Origin: RPRB01 sp035501615
Lineage (GTDB): Bacteria; Myxococcota; Myxococcia; Myxococcales; Myxococcaceae
Length of the DNA stretch: 64,000 nucleotides
Direction: 5' to 3'
NCBI GenBank assembly: GCA_035501615.1
Contig: DATJVY010000002.1
Coordinates: 1-64,000, forward strand
Shown here: in pieces, positions 54,638 through 62,888 of the stretch
How the letters are laid out: each line of letters starts with the position of its first letter
Position numbering within the stretch: position 1 is the stretch's first letter
Made by a program: the position numbers and the translations under genes
The notes under the pieces: model-generated
Databases searched by the model: none
The model's input: only the letters and a program-made list of their open reading frames with translations
What the model was told of the DNA's origin: nothing

Positions 54638-55420
54638 CTACGGCAGGCGCCCCGCCATGTGCCCTCCGTCGATGGGCAGCGCCACCCCGGTCACGAAGGC
54701 CGACTCGTCCGAGGCCAGGTACACCGCGGCCCAGGCCACGTCGTCCGGCTTCCCCAGCCGCCCGAGCGGGATGTCCCGGGTCAGCACCTTGGCGCCCTTC
54801 TCCGGCGTCAGCCCCAGCCCCTGGACGAACGCGTCCACCATCGGCGACTCGGTCCACACCGGACAGAGGGCGTTGGCGCGGACACGGCTCGGCGCACCCT
54901 CCAGTGCCAGCGTCTGCACCAGCTGGAGCACCGCCGCCTTGCTGGGGCCGTAGGCTCCGAGTCCCGCCGTGCCGTGGAGGCCCGCGATGGAGGACATCAC
55001 CACGATGCTCCCGCCCCGGTCGGCCTCGCGCATGACCCGCAGCCCATGGCGGGCGCAGAGGAAGACCCCGGTGAGGTTGACGTCGAGCACCCGCTGCCAG
55101 TCGGTGAGCGGGAGATCGGCCAGGAAGCCCGGAGCGCCGATGCCCGCATTGGCCACCAGCACGTCGAGCCCGCCCCAGCGCTGGACAGCGTCGGCCACCG
55201 CGGCCTCCACCTCGGGCTCCTTCGCGACGTCCAGCCGGCGCGCCGTTGCCCGGGACCGCTCCCGAGCAGGAAGCCCGGCGATCGTCTCCTCGCAGCCCGG
55301 GAGATTCACGTCGGTGACCAGCACCCGCGCGCCCTCGCCGACGTAACGGTGGACGATGGCCCGGCCGAGACCGGAGGCGCCCCCGGTCACCAGCGCCACC
55401 TTCCCGTCCAGTCGACCCAT
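54638..55420 (-). CDS. Short-chain dehydrogenase/reductase (classical SDR)
   Basis: 260 aa from ATG 55420. NAD(P) motif TGGASGLGRAIV at residues 12-23, NANAGIG-type VANAGIGAPG, catalytic Ser in VVMSSIAGLHG and YGPSK (Tyr/Lys). Asp in LVTDVNLPG after beta-2 suggests NAD(H) preference. Specific substrate unknown. It lies 8 bp after the DsbA-like gene and 14 bp before the DUF885 gene. Confidence 0.9.
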   Translation of the reverse strand: MGRLDGKVALVTGGASGLGRAIVHRYVGEGARVLVTDVNLPGCEETIAGLPARERSRATARRLDVAKEPEVEAAVADAVQRWGGLDVLVANAGIGAPGFLADLPLTDWQRVLDVNLTGVFLCARHGLRVMREADRGGSIVVMSSIAGLHGTAGLGAYGPSKAAVLQLVQTLALEGAPSRVRANALCPVWTESPMVDAFVQGLGLTPEKGAKVLTRDIPLGRLGKPDDVAWAAVYLASDESAFVTGVALPIDGGHMAGRLP

Positions 55421-55428
55421 CCCGGTCG

Positions 55429-55974
55429 CTAGAGGTGCGCTGAGCGCGCCATCGCCGGCGCGCCGCCGAGCGCACGAAGCAGCGAGCCCGTCTCCCAGCT
55501 GCCGACGTGTCGCTTGCCGTTGATGAAGAGCGTGGGCGTTCCGCTCACGCCGCTCCGCACCCCGCCGTCCACCTCCTGTGCCACGTGGAGCCGGTGAGCG
55601 CGGGCCTGCAGCTCGCTCGAGAAGCGTCCGAGGTCGAGTCCCAGGTGCGCGGCGAGGGCTGCCGGATCCATGTCGTCGTCGGCGATGAGCAGCGCGCGGT
55701 GCATCTCCCAGAACCTGCCCTGCGTGCCCGCGGCATGGGCCGCCTCGGCGAACAGCGCCGCGTCGGGATTCAGCTCCTCGCGGGGAAAGTGCCGGAACGC
55801 GTACCGCACCCGTCGCCCCAGCTTCTTGCGTGCGACGTCGACGAAAGCCGACGCCCGCCGGGTGTAGGGGCAGGTGTAATCGCCGTACATGAGGAGCGTC
55901 AGCGGCGCCGTCGCGTCGCCGAGGACGTGGTCCTGGGGGCCGACGGGAACGGCGAGCCGGGGATGACGGACCAT
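55429..55974 (-). CDS. DsbA/thioredoxin-like protein with a single-cysteine CPYT motif
   Basis: 181 aa from ATG 55974; TGGAGG lies 5 nt upstream. The thioredoxin core starts LTLLMYGDYTCPYTRRASAFVDV: the active site has Cys but Thr replaces the second Cys of CxxC. The cis-Pro segment is GVSGTPTLFINGKRHVGSW. No signal peptide, so probably cytoplasmic. Monothiol members of this family are known and may act as glutathione-dependent or isomerase-like proteins rather than oxidases. First gene of the leftward operon down to 51727; promoter in 55975-56405. Confidence 0.82.
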   Translation of the reverse strand: MVRHPRLAVPVGPQDHVLGDATAPLTLLMYGDYTCPYTRRASAFVDVARKKLGRRVRYAFRHFPREELNPDAALFAEAAHAAGTQGRFWEMHRALLIADDDMDPAALAAHLGLDLGRFSSELQARAHRLHVAQEVDGGVRSGVSGTPTLFINGKRHVGSWETGSLLRALGGAPAMARSAHL

Positions 55975-56405
55975 GCGGACCTCCAGCGACCGGGGAGGGC
56001 GGGAGATTGGTCCCGGAGGCCGACAGTCCGTGTGACAGTCACGTGACGGGTGAATGGCGCACCGCGGCTGGGACCCGGGCGCGAGACACGACCGGGTGGC
56101 AGGGGCGAGGTGCACAGCGGGCCCGGTCTGTTGCCGGATCAACGGATTTCGAGCGGCCCCGCCTTCCTGACCCGAGCAGGAGACGGAGCAGGGCGCGACG
56201 TCCCGATGGGTCGCCGCAACCTCCTCCCACCACGGGGGGTTCGAAAGGTCATGAGGAACCCCTGTCACGGGCTGCAATGCAACCGTTGCAAGGACGTCCT
56301 CAGGACGAGGTGCCGCATGTCAGCAGCTGGCCGGAATTGCTCGGACTCCACGGTGGATCCCGGCTTGCAACCGGCTGGAACGGGCATGCCGCTCGAGGTG
56401 TCGTG
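55975..56405. other. Intergenic region (about 430 bp) between divergent units
   Basis: No convincing gene; an open frame at 56050-56406 has mixed codon use and many Arg/Gly residues. The region should hold the promoter of the leftward DsbA-like operon and of the small gene at 56406. Adjacent palindromes at 56278-56300 are the only clear structure. No T-rich terminator was seen. Confidence 0.6.
56278..56300. promoter_or_regulatory. Two adjacent palindromes upstream of the 39-aa gene
   Basis: TGCAAC-C-GTTGCA (56278-56290) and AGGACGTCCT (56291-56300, perfect 10-bp palindrome) lie back to back, about 105 bp before the small ORF. Such tandem half-site arrays are typical of operators; the protein is unknown. 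Confidence 0.4.
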
Positions 56406-56525
56406 ATGTCGGACAACCGCCCTCCCGTGCTGGACGCCGCGCTGGTCGCGCTGCTGGTCTCGCTCGCCTTCGACGCGCTGAGCACCGCGCTCGTCTGGGG
56501 GCTCATCCAGCACCTGCCGTCCTAG
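56406..56525 (+). CDS. Small single-helix membrane protein (39 aa)
   Basis: ATG 56406 with GAGGTG 5 nt upstream. The product starts MSDNRPPVLDAALVALLVSL and continues as one membrane helix to a short polar end (IQHLPS). Its stop overlaps the convergent FAD gene by 4 bp. No family recognised; the gene is too small for strong coding statistics. Confidence 0.5.
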   Translation: MSDNRPPVLDAALVALLVSLAFDALSTALVWGLIQHLPS

Positions 56526-57832
56526 CCCCGCCCGAGCGCGCGCGCCGCCGTCTCCGCGAGCGCGTGCGCCTGCACGCTGATCTCGGGGATGGCCGTCGAC
56601 TCCCAGAGGTCTCCCCGGCGCAGCCCGCCCAGCGTCCAGAGCCGATCCTGGAGCGGACCGAGCACCGCACCGTCCTCGGCGGTGGCGAAGCCGAGGCCGT
56701 GTGGCCCGGGGCGCGCTTGGCCGGAGGCGAGGAGCGAGCGCACCAGCGGGTCCTCCAGCGCACGCACGTCCATCACCGGACCGGTGGTGGGAACGACCAG
56801 GTCCACCGCGAGCACCGCCAGGGTGCGCGCCCCGCGGGGACGGATGCGCACGAGGACGCGGCCGTCCTGCGCGGCGAGGGAGACCACCCGTCCGGCGTGA
56901 CGCACCAGCCGCCGCTCCGCCTCGAGCTCCGCGATGCGCGCTCCCACCGCGGGGGCCAGCCGGTGACGGAGCGTGTCGAACCAGGTCCGGACGTGCCGCA
57001 GGAAGCGCCGCTGCTCGTCCGGCCGGAGCCCTCGCCACAGCCGACCGAGCTCGGGACGGAGCGTGTCCAGGACCGCGCGTGGATCCTCGCGGGACGCAGC
57101 CTCCCGGAACATCCGCACCAGCGGCCGGAGCCGTGCCGGCGGCGAGGGGAGGGCGAGCCGGCTCAGCATCCGGCTCGGATGCGTGGCAGGAAGGAGCCCG
57201 CGCCGGGAGAGCAGGTGGATCCGGCCCCGGTGGCCGCGGGCATCGAGCGACAGCACGACGTCCACGGCGGTGAGGCCCGATCCGAGCAGGAGCACCTCGG
57301 CGTCCTGGGCCGGCCACTCGCCACCCGCCCAGGGTGAGCGCCAGGCCATCCGCGGCGAGAGGTCCGCCCAGCCCGGGGGAACCTCGGGCGGGAAGTTGCC
57401 CAGCGCGAGCACCGCCCCCCGCGCGCGGAGCGGTGCTCCCCTCGCGCGCTCGAGACGGAGTCCCTCGCCGTCTGGCGCGAGCGTGAGGACCTGGTCGGTG
57501 AGCCGGGTCACGCGGTCCCCTGCCGCCGCGAGCAGGTCCGAGAGGTACTGCGCGTACAGGCGCCGCTCGAGGAAGGCCTCGGGATCGGCCGGCACCCCGC
57601 GAGCGGTGAGCCATCCGAGCAGATGCGCCGGGTCTCCCGGCTGTGCGGTCATCCGCGCCGTGGGGATGTTGAGCAGGTGCACCGGCTCCTCGGTGCCGTA
57701 GGCCACGCCCCGGGCGAAGGCCCCGGCGCGATCCACCAGCGTGATGGGCCCGAGGCCGGGGACCCTGGCCAGCGCTGCGGCCGTCAGGGTGCCGCTCGCG
57801 CCGGCTCCGACGATGACTACCCCATCGGTCAG
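56522..57832 (-). CDS. FAD/NAD(P)-binding oxidoreductase (NAD_binding_9-like)
   Basis: About 436 aa. Rossmann motif GVVIVGAGASGTLTAAAL is only five residues from the beginning, and no ATG, GTG or TTG precedes it in frame; the most likely start is CTG 57832, overlapping the ilvE stop (CTGA). Later motifs: VYGTEEPVHLLNIP-type GVAYGTEEPVHLLNIP, VLLLGSGLTAVDVVLSL (second nucleotide site) and the C-terminal VVPTTGPVMDV. This matches the family of FAD-NAD(P)-binding proteins often called hydroxyacylglutathione-linked or SidA-like, whose substrate is not known. Coupled to ilvE. Confidence 0.8.
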   Translation of the reverse strand: MTDGVVIVGAGASGTLTAAALARVPGLGPITLVDRAGAFARGVAYGTEEPVHLLNIPTARMTAQPGDPAHLLGWLTARGVPADPEAFLERRLYAQYLSDLLAAAGDRVTRLTDQVLTLAPDGEGLRLERARGAPLRARGAVLALGNFPPEVPPGWADLSPRMAWRSPWAGGEWPAQDAEVLLLGSGLTAVDVVLSLDARGHRGRIHLLSRRGLLPATHPSRMLSRLALPSPPARLRPLVRMFREAASREDPRAVLDTLRPELGRLWRGLRPDEQRRFLRHVRTWFDTLRHRLAPAVGARIAELEAERRLVRHAGRVVSLAAQDGRVLVRIRPRGARTLAVLAVDLVVPTTGPVMDVRALEDPLVRSLLASGQARPGPHGLGFATAEDGAVLGPLQDRLWTLGGLRRGDLWESTAIPEISVQAHALAETAARALGRG

Positions 57833-58887
57833 CCCGTCACCGGGACCAGCCAGCCACGCGGGTCCGGGCGCCGGGAGCCGAGGACCTCCATCAGCGTGCG
57901 GTACAGGCGATCGGCCACCTCGCCCCGCTCGCCCAGCCGCATCGTCTTCTCGCCCCACTGCAGCTCGCCGATGGCGGAGATGGTCGCCGCGGTGCCGGTG
58001 CCGAAGGCCTCCTTCAGCTGCCCGCGGGCCGACTGCTCGGCCAGCTCGATCATCGTCACCGGGCGCTCCTCCACCTTCACCTTCCACTCGCGGAGCAGGC
58101 TCAGCACCGAGTCGCGCGTGACGCCCGCGAGGAGCGAGTCCTCCAGCAGCGGTGTGACCACCGTGTCGCCGATGCGGAAGAAGACGTTCATCGTCCCCGC
58201 CTCCTCGACGAAGCGGTGGGACTGGTCGAGCCAGAGCACCTGGTGGAAGCCCTTCTCCTTCGCCCGCTCGGCGGCGGCCATCCCGGCCACGTAGTTGGCG
58301 CCGGCCTTCGCGGAGCCGATGCCACCTCGCGCGGCGCGCACGTGCGACGTCTCCACCCAGAGGCGAAGCGGCGCCGGATGCGGGCCGAAGTAGTTCCCCA
58401 CCGGAGAGGTGAGCACGTAGAAGAGATAGTTCCGCGAGGGCCGGACCCCGAGGTAGGCCTCGGTGCCGATCATCGTCGGTCGGACGTAGAGCGCAGCGCC
58501 CGGCTCGGTCGGCACCCAGGAGGCGTCCTCGCGGACGAGCGCCCGGAGCGCTCCGAGAAACAGCTCCTCGGGGATCTGGGGCATGCACAGCCGCTCCGCC
58601 GAGGCATTCATCCGTCGGGCGTGCATCTCGGGACGGAACAGGAGGGGGCCACGCTCGCCAGCCACCGCCTTCATCCCCTCGAACATCGCCTGGCCGTACT
58701 GGAGCGCGCTGGCGGCGGGGTCGAGCGGCAGCGGTCCATAGGGGACGATCCGCGCGCCGCTCCAGCCGCGGCCGTCGTGCTCCGCGAGGAAGATGTGGTC
58801 GCTGTAGAACCTTCCGAAACCGAGGTCCCCGGCCGGCGGGCGGGGCTTGGGCTTCTGGGTGCGGGTCACCTGGATGTCGATCGGCAT
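57829..58887 (-). CDS. ilvE: Branched-chain amino acid aminotransferase
   Basis: 352 aa from ATG 58887; GGAG lies 6 nt upstream. Final step of Val/Leu/Ile synthesis and first of their breakdown. Fold-type IV pattern: ALQYGQAMFEGMKAV, YVRPTMIGTEAYLGV, the Schiff-base Lys194 in IGSAKAGANYVAG, and EEAGTMNVFF and FGTGTAATISAIGEL near the C-terminus. Complete length. The stop overlaps the start of the FAD gene. A palindrome at 59076-59087 lies in the 200-bp gap upstream. Confidence 0.95.
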   Translation of the reverse strand: MPIDIQVTRTQKPKPRPPAGDLGFGRFYSDHIFLAEHDGRGWSGARIVPYGPLPLDPAASALQYGQAMFEGMKAVAGERGPLLFRPEMHARRMNASAERLCMPQIPEELFLGALRALVREDASWVPTEPGAALYVRPTMIGTEAYLGVRPSRNYLFYVLTSPVGNYFGPHPAPLRLWVETSHVRAARGGIGSAKAGANYVAGMAAAERAKEKGFHQVLWLDQSHRFVEEAGTMNVFFRIGDTVVTPLLEDSLLAGVTRDSVLSLLREWKVKVEERPVTMIELAEQSARGQLKEAFGTGTAATISAIGELQWGEKTMRLGERGEVADRLYRTLMEVLGSRRPDPRGWLVPVTG

Positions 58888-59075
58888 CGGCTCTCCTCGG
58901 GCTGGCTCGGGCAGAGGGTGTCCCGGCGGGCCATATACCGGTGGGGCGTGACGCGGGTCCACCCCCCAGGGCGCCCTCCGGCCGGCGCACGGTGGCGATC
59001 GGCCGGACCGCGGGCGAGTCGCGGCAGCCCCGGAGTGTCGTGGGATGTGCTCCCCGCCGCCCCCAGAGCGGGTTG

Positions 59076-59087
59076 CCGACCGGTCGG
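59076..59087. promoter_or_regulatory. Perfect 12-bp palindrome after map, upstream of ilvE
   Basis: CCGACCGGTCGG at 59076-59087 directly follows the map stop codon and is 189 bp upstream of ilvE on the same strand. The GACCGGTC core is a common TetR-family operator word. Role is inferred from position. Confidence 0.35.
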
Positions 59088-60056
59088 TCAGGGCAGCGTG
59101 AGGATCTCCGCCCCGCCGGAGGTGACCAGCACGGTGTGCTCCATCTGCGCGGAGCGGAGACCGTCGGCGGTCACCGCGGTCCATCCATCGGCCCAGTGCC
59201 GCACGCCCCAGCTCCCCTCGGTGAGCATCGGCTCGATGGTGAAGATCATCCCCTCCTCGAGGAGGGTCGTTGCCCCGGCATCGTCGAAGTGGGGAATCTG
59301 GAGCTCGGTGTGGAAGATCTCCCCGATGCCGTGGCCACAGTAGTTCCGGACCACGCCCAGCCCGTTCGCCGCGGCGTGGGCGGCGATCGCCTGGCCGATG
59401 GCGCGGACCTGGCGGCCGGGCTTCACCGCCTCGATGCCCCTCGCCAGCGCCTCCTCGGTCACTCGCAGGAGCTTCCTCGCCGCCTCGTCCACCTGGCCGA
59501 CGGCGAAGGTCGCCGAGCAGTCGCCGTGCATCCCCTCGAGGTAGATGGTGACGTCGCAGTTGACGATGTCCCCCTCCTCGAGCGGCCGGTCGTCGGGGAT
59601 ACCGTGCACCACCACCTCGTTCACGCTGGTGCACATGCTCTTCTGGAAGCCGTGGTACCCGAGCGTGCTCGGGTAGCCACCGCGGGCGATGTAGGCCGTG
59701 TGGGCGATGGCATCGAGCGCATCGGTGGTCACCCCCGGCTTCACGTGCCCCCCGACCTCCCGAAGCACCTGGGCCGCGGCCCGGCAGGCGTGGCGCATCC
59801 GCTCCAGCCGGGTGGCCGGGTCACCGCGGATGCCGCGACCCGGGCGGCCCGAGGGCACGTAGTCGGGACGCGGGATCGCCGGGGGCACGGTGCGCATCGG
59901 GGAGATTCGCCCCGGGCGGACCCGCCGCGCGCGAGGAGCCGCCTCACCCGAGCGCGCGTCCGCCTCGCGGTGGCACTTCTTGTACTTGAGCCCGCTCCTG
60001 CACCAGCAGGGGTCGTTGGGGCCGGGGCGAGCGGTGGCGAGCTGGGGGTCGTTCAC
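59088..60056 (-). CDS. map: Methionine aminopeptidase with N-terminal SEC-C zinc motif
   Basis: 322 aa from GTG 60056 (GGGAAGG about 6 nt upstream). Residues about 12-26 hold a SEC-C motif (PNDPCWCRSGLKYKKCH), a zinc ribbon also found at the end of SecA. The type I MetAP fold follows: metal ligands Asp and Asp in VNCDVTIYLEGMHGDCSATF, His in GHGIGEIFHTELQ, Glu in FTIEPML and Glu in QMEHTVLV. It removes N-terminal Met; the SEC-C extension may help bind the ribosome. It is 13 bp from the YceI-cytochrome gene. Confidence 0.94.
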   Translation of the reverse strand: MNDPQLATARPGPNDPCWCRSGLKYKKCHREADARSGEAAPRARRVRPGRISPMRTVPPAIPRPDYVPSGRPGRGIRGDPATRLERMRHACRAAAQVLREVGGHVKPGVTTDALDAIAHTAYIARGGYPSTLGYHGFQKSMCTSVNEVVVHGIPDDRPLEEGDIVNCDVTIYLEGMHGDCSATFAVGQVDEAARKLLRVTEEALARGIEAVKPGRQVRAIGQAIAAHAAANGLGVVRNYCGHGIGEIFHTELQIPHFDDAGATTLLEEGMIFTIEPMLTEGSWGVRHWADGWTAVTADGLRSAQMEHTVLVTSGGAEILTLP

Positions 60057-60069
60057 TGCGACCTTCCCT

Positions 60070-61518
60070 CTACTTCGGCGGGGGCACCGCCGCCAGAGGA
60101 CCCTCGGCGGAAGCCGGAAGCTCGGTGCGCGGGGCGCCCGGGCGCTTGCGCTCGAAGATGCGCTCGTCGGGGCGGCCCACGAGGTAGGTGACGATGTCGC
60201 GGAGCTCCGAGTCGGTGAGCCGGTCCAGCGGCATGGGCGGCATCTGCTTCGCATCGTGGGGGGCGATCCACCGGACGCGAGCCACCAGGTAATCGGGCTC
60301 GTACAGCCCGACGCTCAAGGGCGGGCGCATCGCGCCCTCGGCGTGACAGTGGACGCAGAAACGCTCGGTGAGCACCGCGCCGCGCTTCGCGTCTCCGCCG
60401 GTGGGCCGGTCGATGGCGGTCCTCCGCGCGAGCAGCAGCGGCCGGTAGTCGAGGGGCGGCGCGACGTCCGGCGAGATGCGGCGGAGGTACGCGCCGAGGT
60501 CGGCGAGCTGGGCCGGGTCGCCGCCCCCGGGACGGAGCATGAAGCGCTTGATGCAGAGGTCCGTCGCGTCCTCCGGCGTGGAGGCGAACCCGCGCCAGAA
60601 GGTCGGGCGCCGGGCGCTGTTCCAGAGCGAGCTGTTGGCGGTGACGTGCCCCAGCGCATCGAGCGTCCCGGTCCGCTCGTCGCGCCAGGCGTGGCAGGAC
60701 GCGCAGGATGCGGCGTTCTGCTCGCCCCCGACGGCCGGATCACGGAAGAGCCGCTCGCCGCGGCCCTCGGGGCTGGTGAAGGCGAACTCCCAGCTCACCG
60801 GCTTCTGCGGCGTCCTGGACTTCTCGGGGCGGTGGGCCGGGAAGACGGAGAGCTCGAGGCGGGGCGGGGCGCGACCGGCGGCGGGGACCGGTGCCGGCGG
60901 AGGTGCGGAGAGGGCGACGCTCGGACCGGAGGGGGGCGGTCCCCGGAACGTGGCCTCGAAGCGCACGTGGGCGACCGAGCCGAGCTTGAGGAAGAGGCGG
61001 GCCGGGCGAGGGATTCCGAACTCGGTGAAGGGGACGTCGAACGTGCCGGTGACGCGGAGGTCTCGGTGGCCAGCGTCCTCGGAGAGCTGCACGGTGACGG
61101 GGATGCGCACCGGCCGGTCCTTGCCGTGGAGCGAGAGCGTTCCCACGGCATCGGCCTGTCCCTCGCGTCCCGGGACCAGCGCGCCCTGGCTCGGGCGCTC
61201 GAGGCGGTCGAGGGTGAGCACGGCCTCGGGGAAGCGGTCCACCTGGAAGAACTGGTCGCGCAGGTCCTCGTCCCGGAGGCTGAGGCCGGTGGTGAACCCG
61301 GCGAGGTCGATGCGGATGCGGCCGGTGCCCTCGGACCAGGTGGCCTCTTCGAAGCGCAGCTCTCCGGAGAGCCCCGAGGCGCTTCCGTCGATGGCGTCGA
61401 GCGGGGCCTCGACCCGGAAGCGCGCCCGGCCCGAGCCCTTCTGCAGCGTCCAGGAGCGGGGCTCGGCGCCGGCGAGCGCGGGGAGCAGGGCGATCAGCAG
61501 GGCCGTCTTCCAGGTCAT
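60070..61518 (-). CDS. YceI-dihaem cytochrome c fusion, exported
   Basis: 482 aa from ATG 61518, overlapping the kinase stop (ATGA). Signal peptide MTWKTALLIALLPALAGAEP. Residues about 20-200 are a YceI lipocalin-like domain (FRVEAPLDAIDGSASGLSGEL, LSLHGKDRPVRIPVTV, VTGTFDVPFTEFGIPRPARL). After a Pro/Ala linker, a cytochrome c part carries two haem sites, CASCH (272-276) and CVHCH (388-392), with possible axial Met in KQMPPMPLDRL. YceI proteins bind isoprenoid chains such as quinones, so the fusion could pass electrons from a quinone to haem in the periplasm. Confidence 0.85.
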   Translation of the reverse strand: MTWKTALLIALLPALAGAEPRSWTLQKGSGRARFRVEAPLDAIDGSASGLSGELRFEEATWSEGTGRIRIDLAGFTTGLSLRDEDLRDQFFQVDRFPEAVLTLDRLERPSQGALVPGREGQADAVGTLSLHGKDRPVRIPVTVQLSEDAGHRDLRVTGTFDVPFTEFGIPRPARLFLKLGSVAHVRFEATFRGPPPSGPSVALSAPPPAPVPAAGRAPPRLELSVFPAHRPEKSRTPQKPVSWEFAFTSPEGRGERLFRDPAVGGEQNAASCASCHAWRDERTGTLDALGHVTANSSLWNSARRPTFWRGFASTPEDATDLCIKRFMLRPGGGDPAQLADLGAYLRRISPDVAPPLDYRPLLLARRTAIDRPTGGDAKRGAVLTERFCVHCHAEGAMRPPLSVGLYEPDYLVARVRWIAPHDAKQMPPMPLDRLTDSELRDIVTYLVGRPDERIFERKRPGAPRTELPASAEGPLAAVPPPK

Positions 61519-62888
61519 CGCACGTCCACGAGGACCCGCGTTCGGGTGAGCCGGTCCACCAGGGTGGGCTTGCGAAGCGCCGCGGGGAGCGCGCCGAGCA
61601 GCGCCGCCGCCGCCCAGGCCGCGCCTCCCAGCCCGAGGGGAACCGCGACGACGTCCACCGAGTAGTTGAGCAGCGAGTAGGCGAGGCCGAGCGCGGGAGC
61701 CCAGCCCCACTGGAGCAGCGCCCGTCCCGCCGCGCGCAGTGGCGGAACGTCGCCGTCGGCATCGGTCCGCACCCGGAGGCGCATCAGCCACTGTCCGGGA
61801 GAGGCGCCGAGGAAGGCGATGCCCAGCTCCAGCCACAGCGCGAGCCAGGCTGGAGCCGCCCAGGGCGCCTTCACGAAGGAGAAGTAGAACACCGCGAGCG
61901 CGGGCAAGAGGTCGAGCACGCCGGCGAGCAGCCGGACCACCGGCGCGGGCGGAACGTGAGGCTGGGGCGCCGCGTGCCGGACCTCCTCGGCGAGCTGCTG
62001 GTGCGTCTGGAAGCGGGCCGCCGGATCCGGCTGGAGGCAGCGATCGACGATGCTCGCCAGCGCCCGTGGAACGTCGGTGCGCGCACGCCGGACGGGAACG
62101 ATGCCGGCCTCGATGATCTGCAGTGCCTCCACCGGGGTCCGCGCCTGGACCGGGGGCCGGCCCACCAGCAGGTGGTAGACCGTCGCGCCGAGGCCGTAGA
62201 CGTCCGCGCGCTGGTCGAGCGGCTGACCGCGAAGCTGCTCGGGAGGCATGTAGGGCAGCGTGCCCATCACCGAGCCGGCGACGCTCACTCCTGCGCCGGT
62301 GGAGAGCGGGCTGCGGACCAGCGTCTCGTTGTCCGATGGGGCGTGGGTGGCGGTGGCCAGCCCGAAGTCGGCGACGTGGGCAATGCCGTAGCGATCGAGG
62401 AGCACGTTGGCCGGCTTGAGGTCGCGGTGGACGATCCCCAGCCGCGCCGCCTCGGCCAGCGCTCCGGCCAGCCCGACGAAGTGGGTGGCCACCTCGGTCC
62501 ACGTCAGCGGTCCGTTCCGGTCCACCGCGTCCTGCAGCGAGCCGCCGTCGACCAGCTGCATGGCGATGAACCAGACGCCCCGCTCCTCGCCCACGAAGTA
62601 GACCTGCACGACGTGGGGGTGCACCAGGTTGGCCTGGCTCTGGGCCTCGCGCTGGAAGCGGACCAGGAACGAGGGATCCCGGGCGAGCTCCGGGCGGAGC
62701 GTCTTCAGCGCCACCGGCCGGTTCAGCGAGGTGTCGAAGCCAAGATAGACCGCACCCATCCCGCCGGAGGCGATGCGGCGGTCGACACGGAAGTGGCGGA
62801 GAAACGTGCCCGGTGCCAGCTCGGCCGGCACCAGCACGTCGGTCAGCGGCACCGGCGAGAGTGCCGTGGGCGGCACGGTCTCGTTCAC
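61515..62888 (-). CDS. Ser/Thr protein kinase with C-terminal RDD membrane domain
   Basis: 457 aa from GTG 62888, overlapping the haemoglobin stop (GTGA). Kinase domain at residues about 25-290: IASGGMGAVYLG, VALKTL, catalytic IVHRDLKPANV with Asp156, DFGLA and a full activation segment to GTLPYMPPEQL. The C-terminal part (about 315-455) is an RDD-like membrane domain with three to four helices (FFSFVKAPWAAPAWLALWLELGIAFLG, GQWLMRLRVRTDADGD). Hanks-type kinases of this form sense signals at the membrane. Here it is coupled to a haemoglobin lipoprotein and a YceI-cytochrome. Confidence 0.93.
   Translation of the reverse strand: MNETVPPTALSPVPLTDVLVPAELAPGTFLRHFRVDRRIASGGMGAVYLGFDTSLNRPVALKTLRPELARDPSFLVRFQREAQSQANLVHPHVVQVYFVGEERGVWFIAMQLVDGGSLQDAVDRNGPLTWTEVATHFVGLAGALAEAARLGIVHRDLKPANVLLDRYGIAHVADFGLATATHAPSDNETLVRSPLSTGAGVSVAGSVMGTLPYMPPEQLRGQPLDQRADVYGLGATVYHLLVGRPPVQARTPVEALQIIEAGIVPVRRARTDVPRALASIVDRCLQPDPAARFQTHQQLAEEVRHAAPQPHVPPAPVVRLLAGVLDLLPALAVFYFSFVKAPWAAPAWLALWLELGIAFLGASPGQWLMRLRVRTDADGDVPPLRAAGRALLQWGWAPALGLAYSLLNYSVDVVAVPLGLGGAAWAAAALLGALPAALRKPTLVDRLTRTRVLVDVR

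Noticed and set aside
56050..56406. 118-aa forward open frame in the largest intergenic region
   Set aside because: Codon third positions are not biased as in the neighbours, there is no ribosome site and no recognisable domain.
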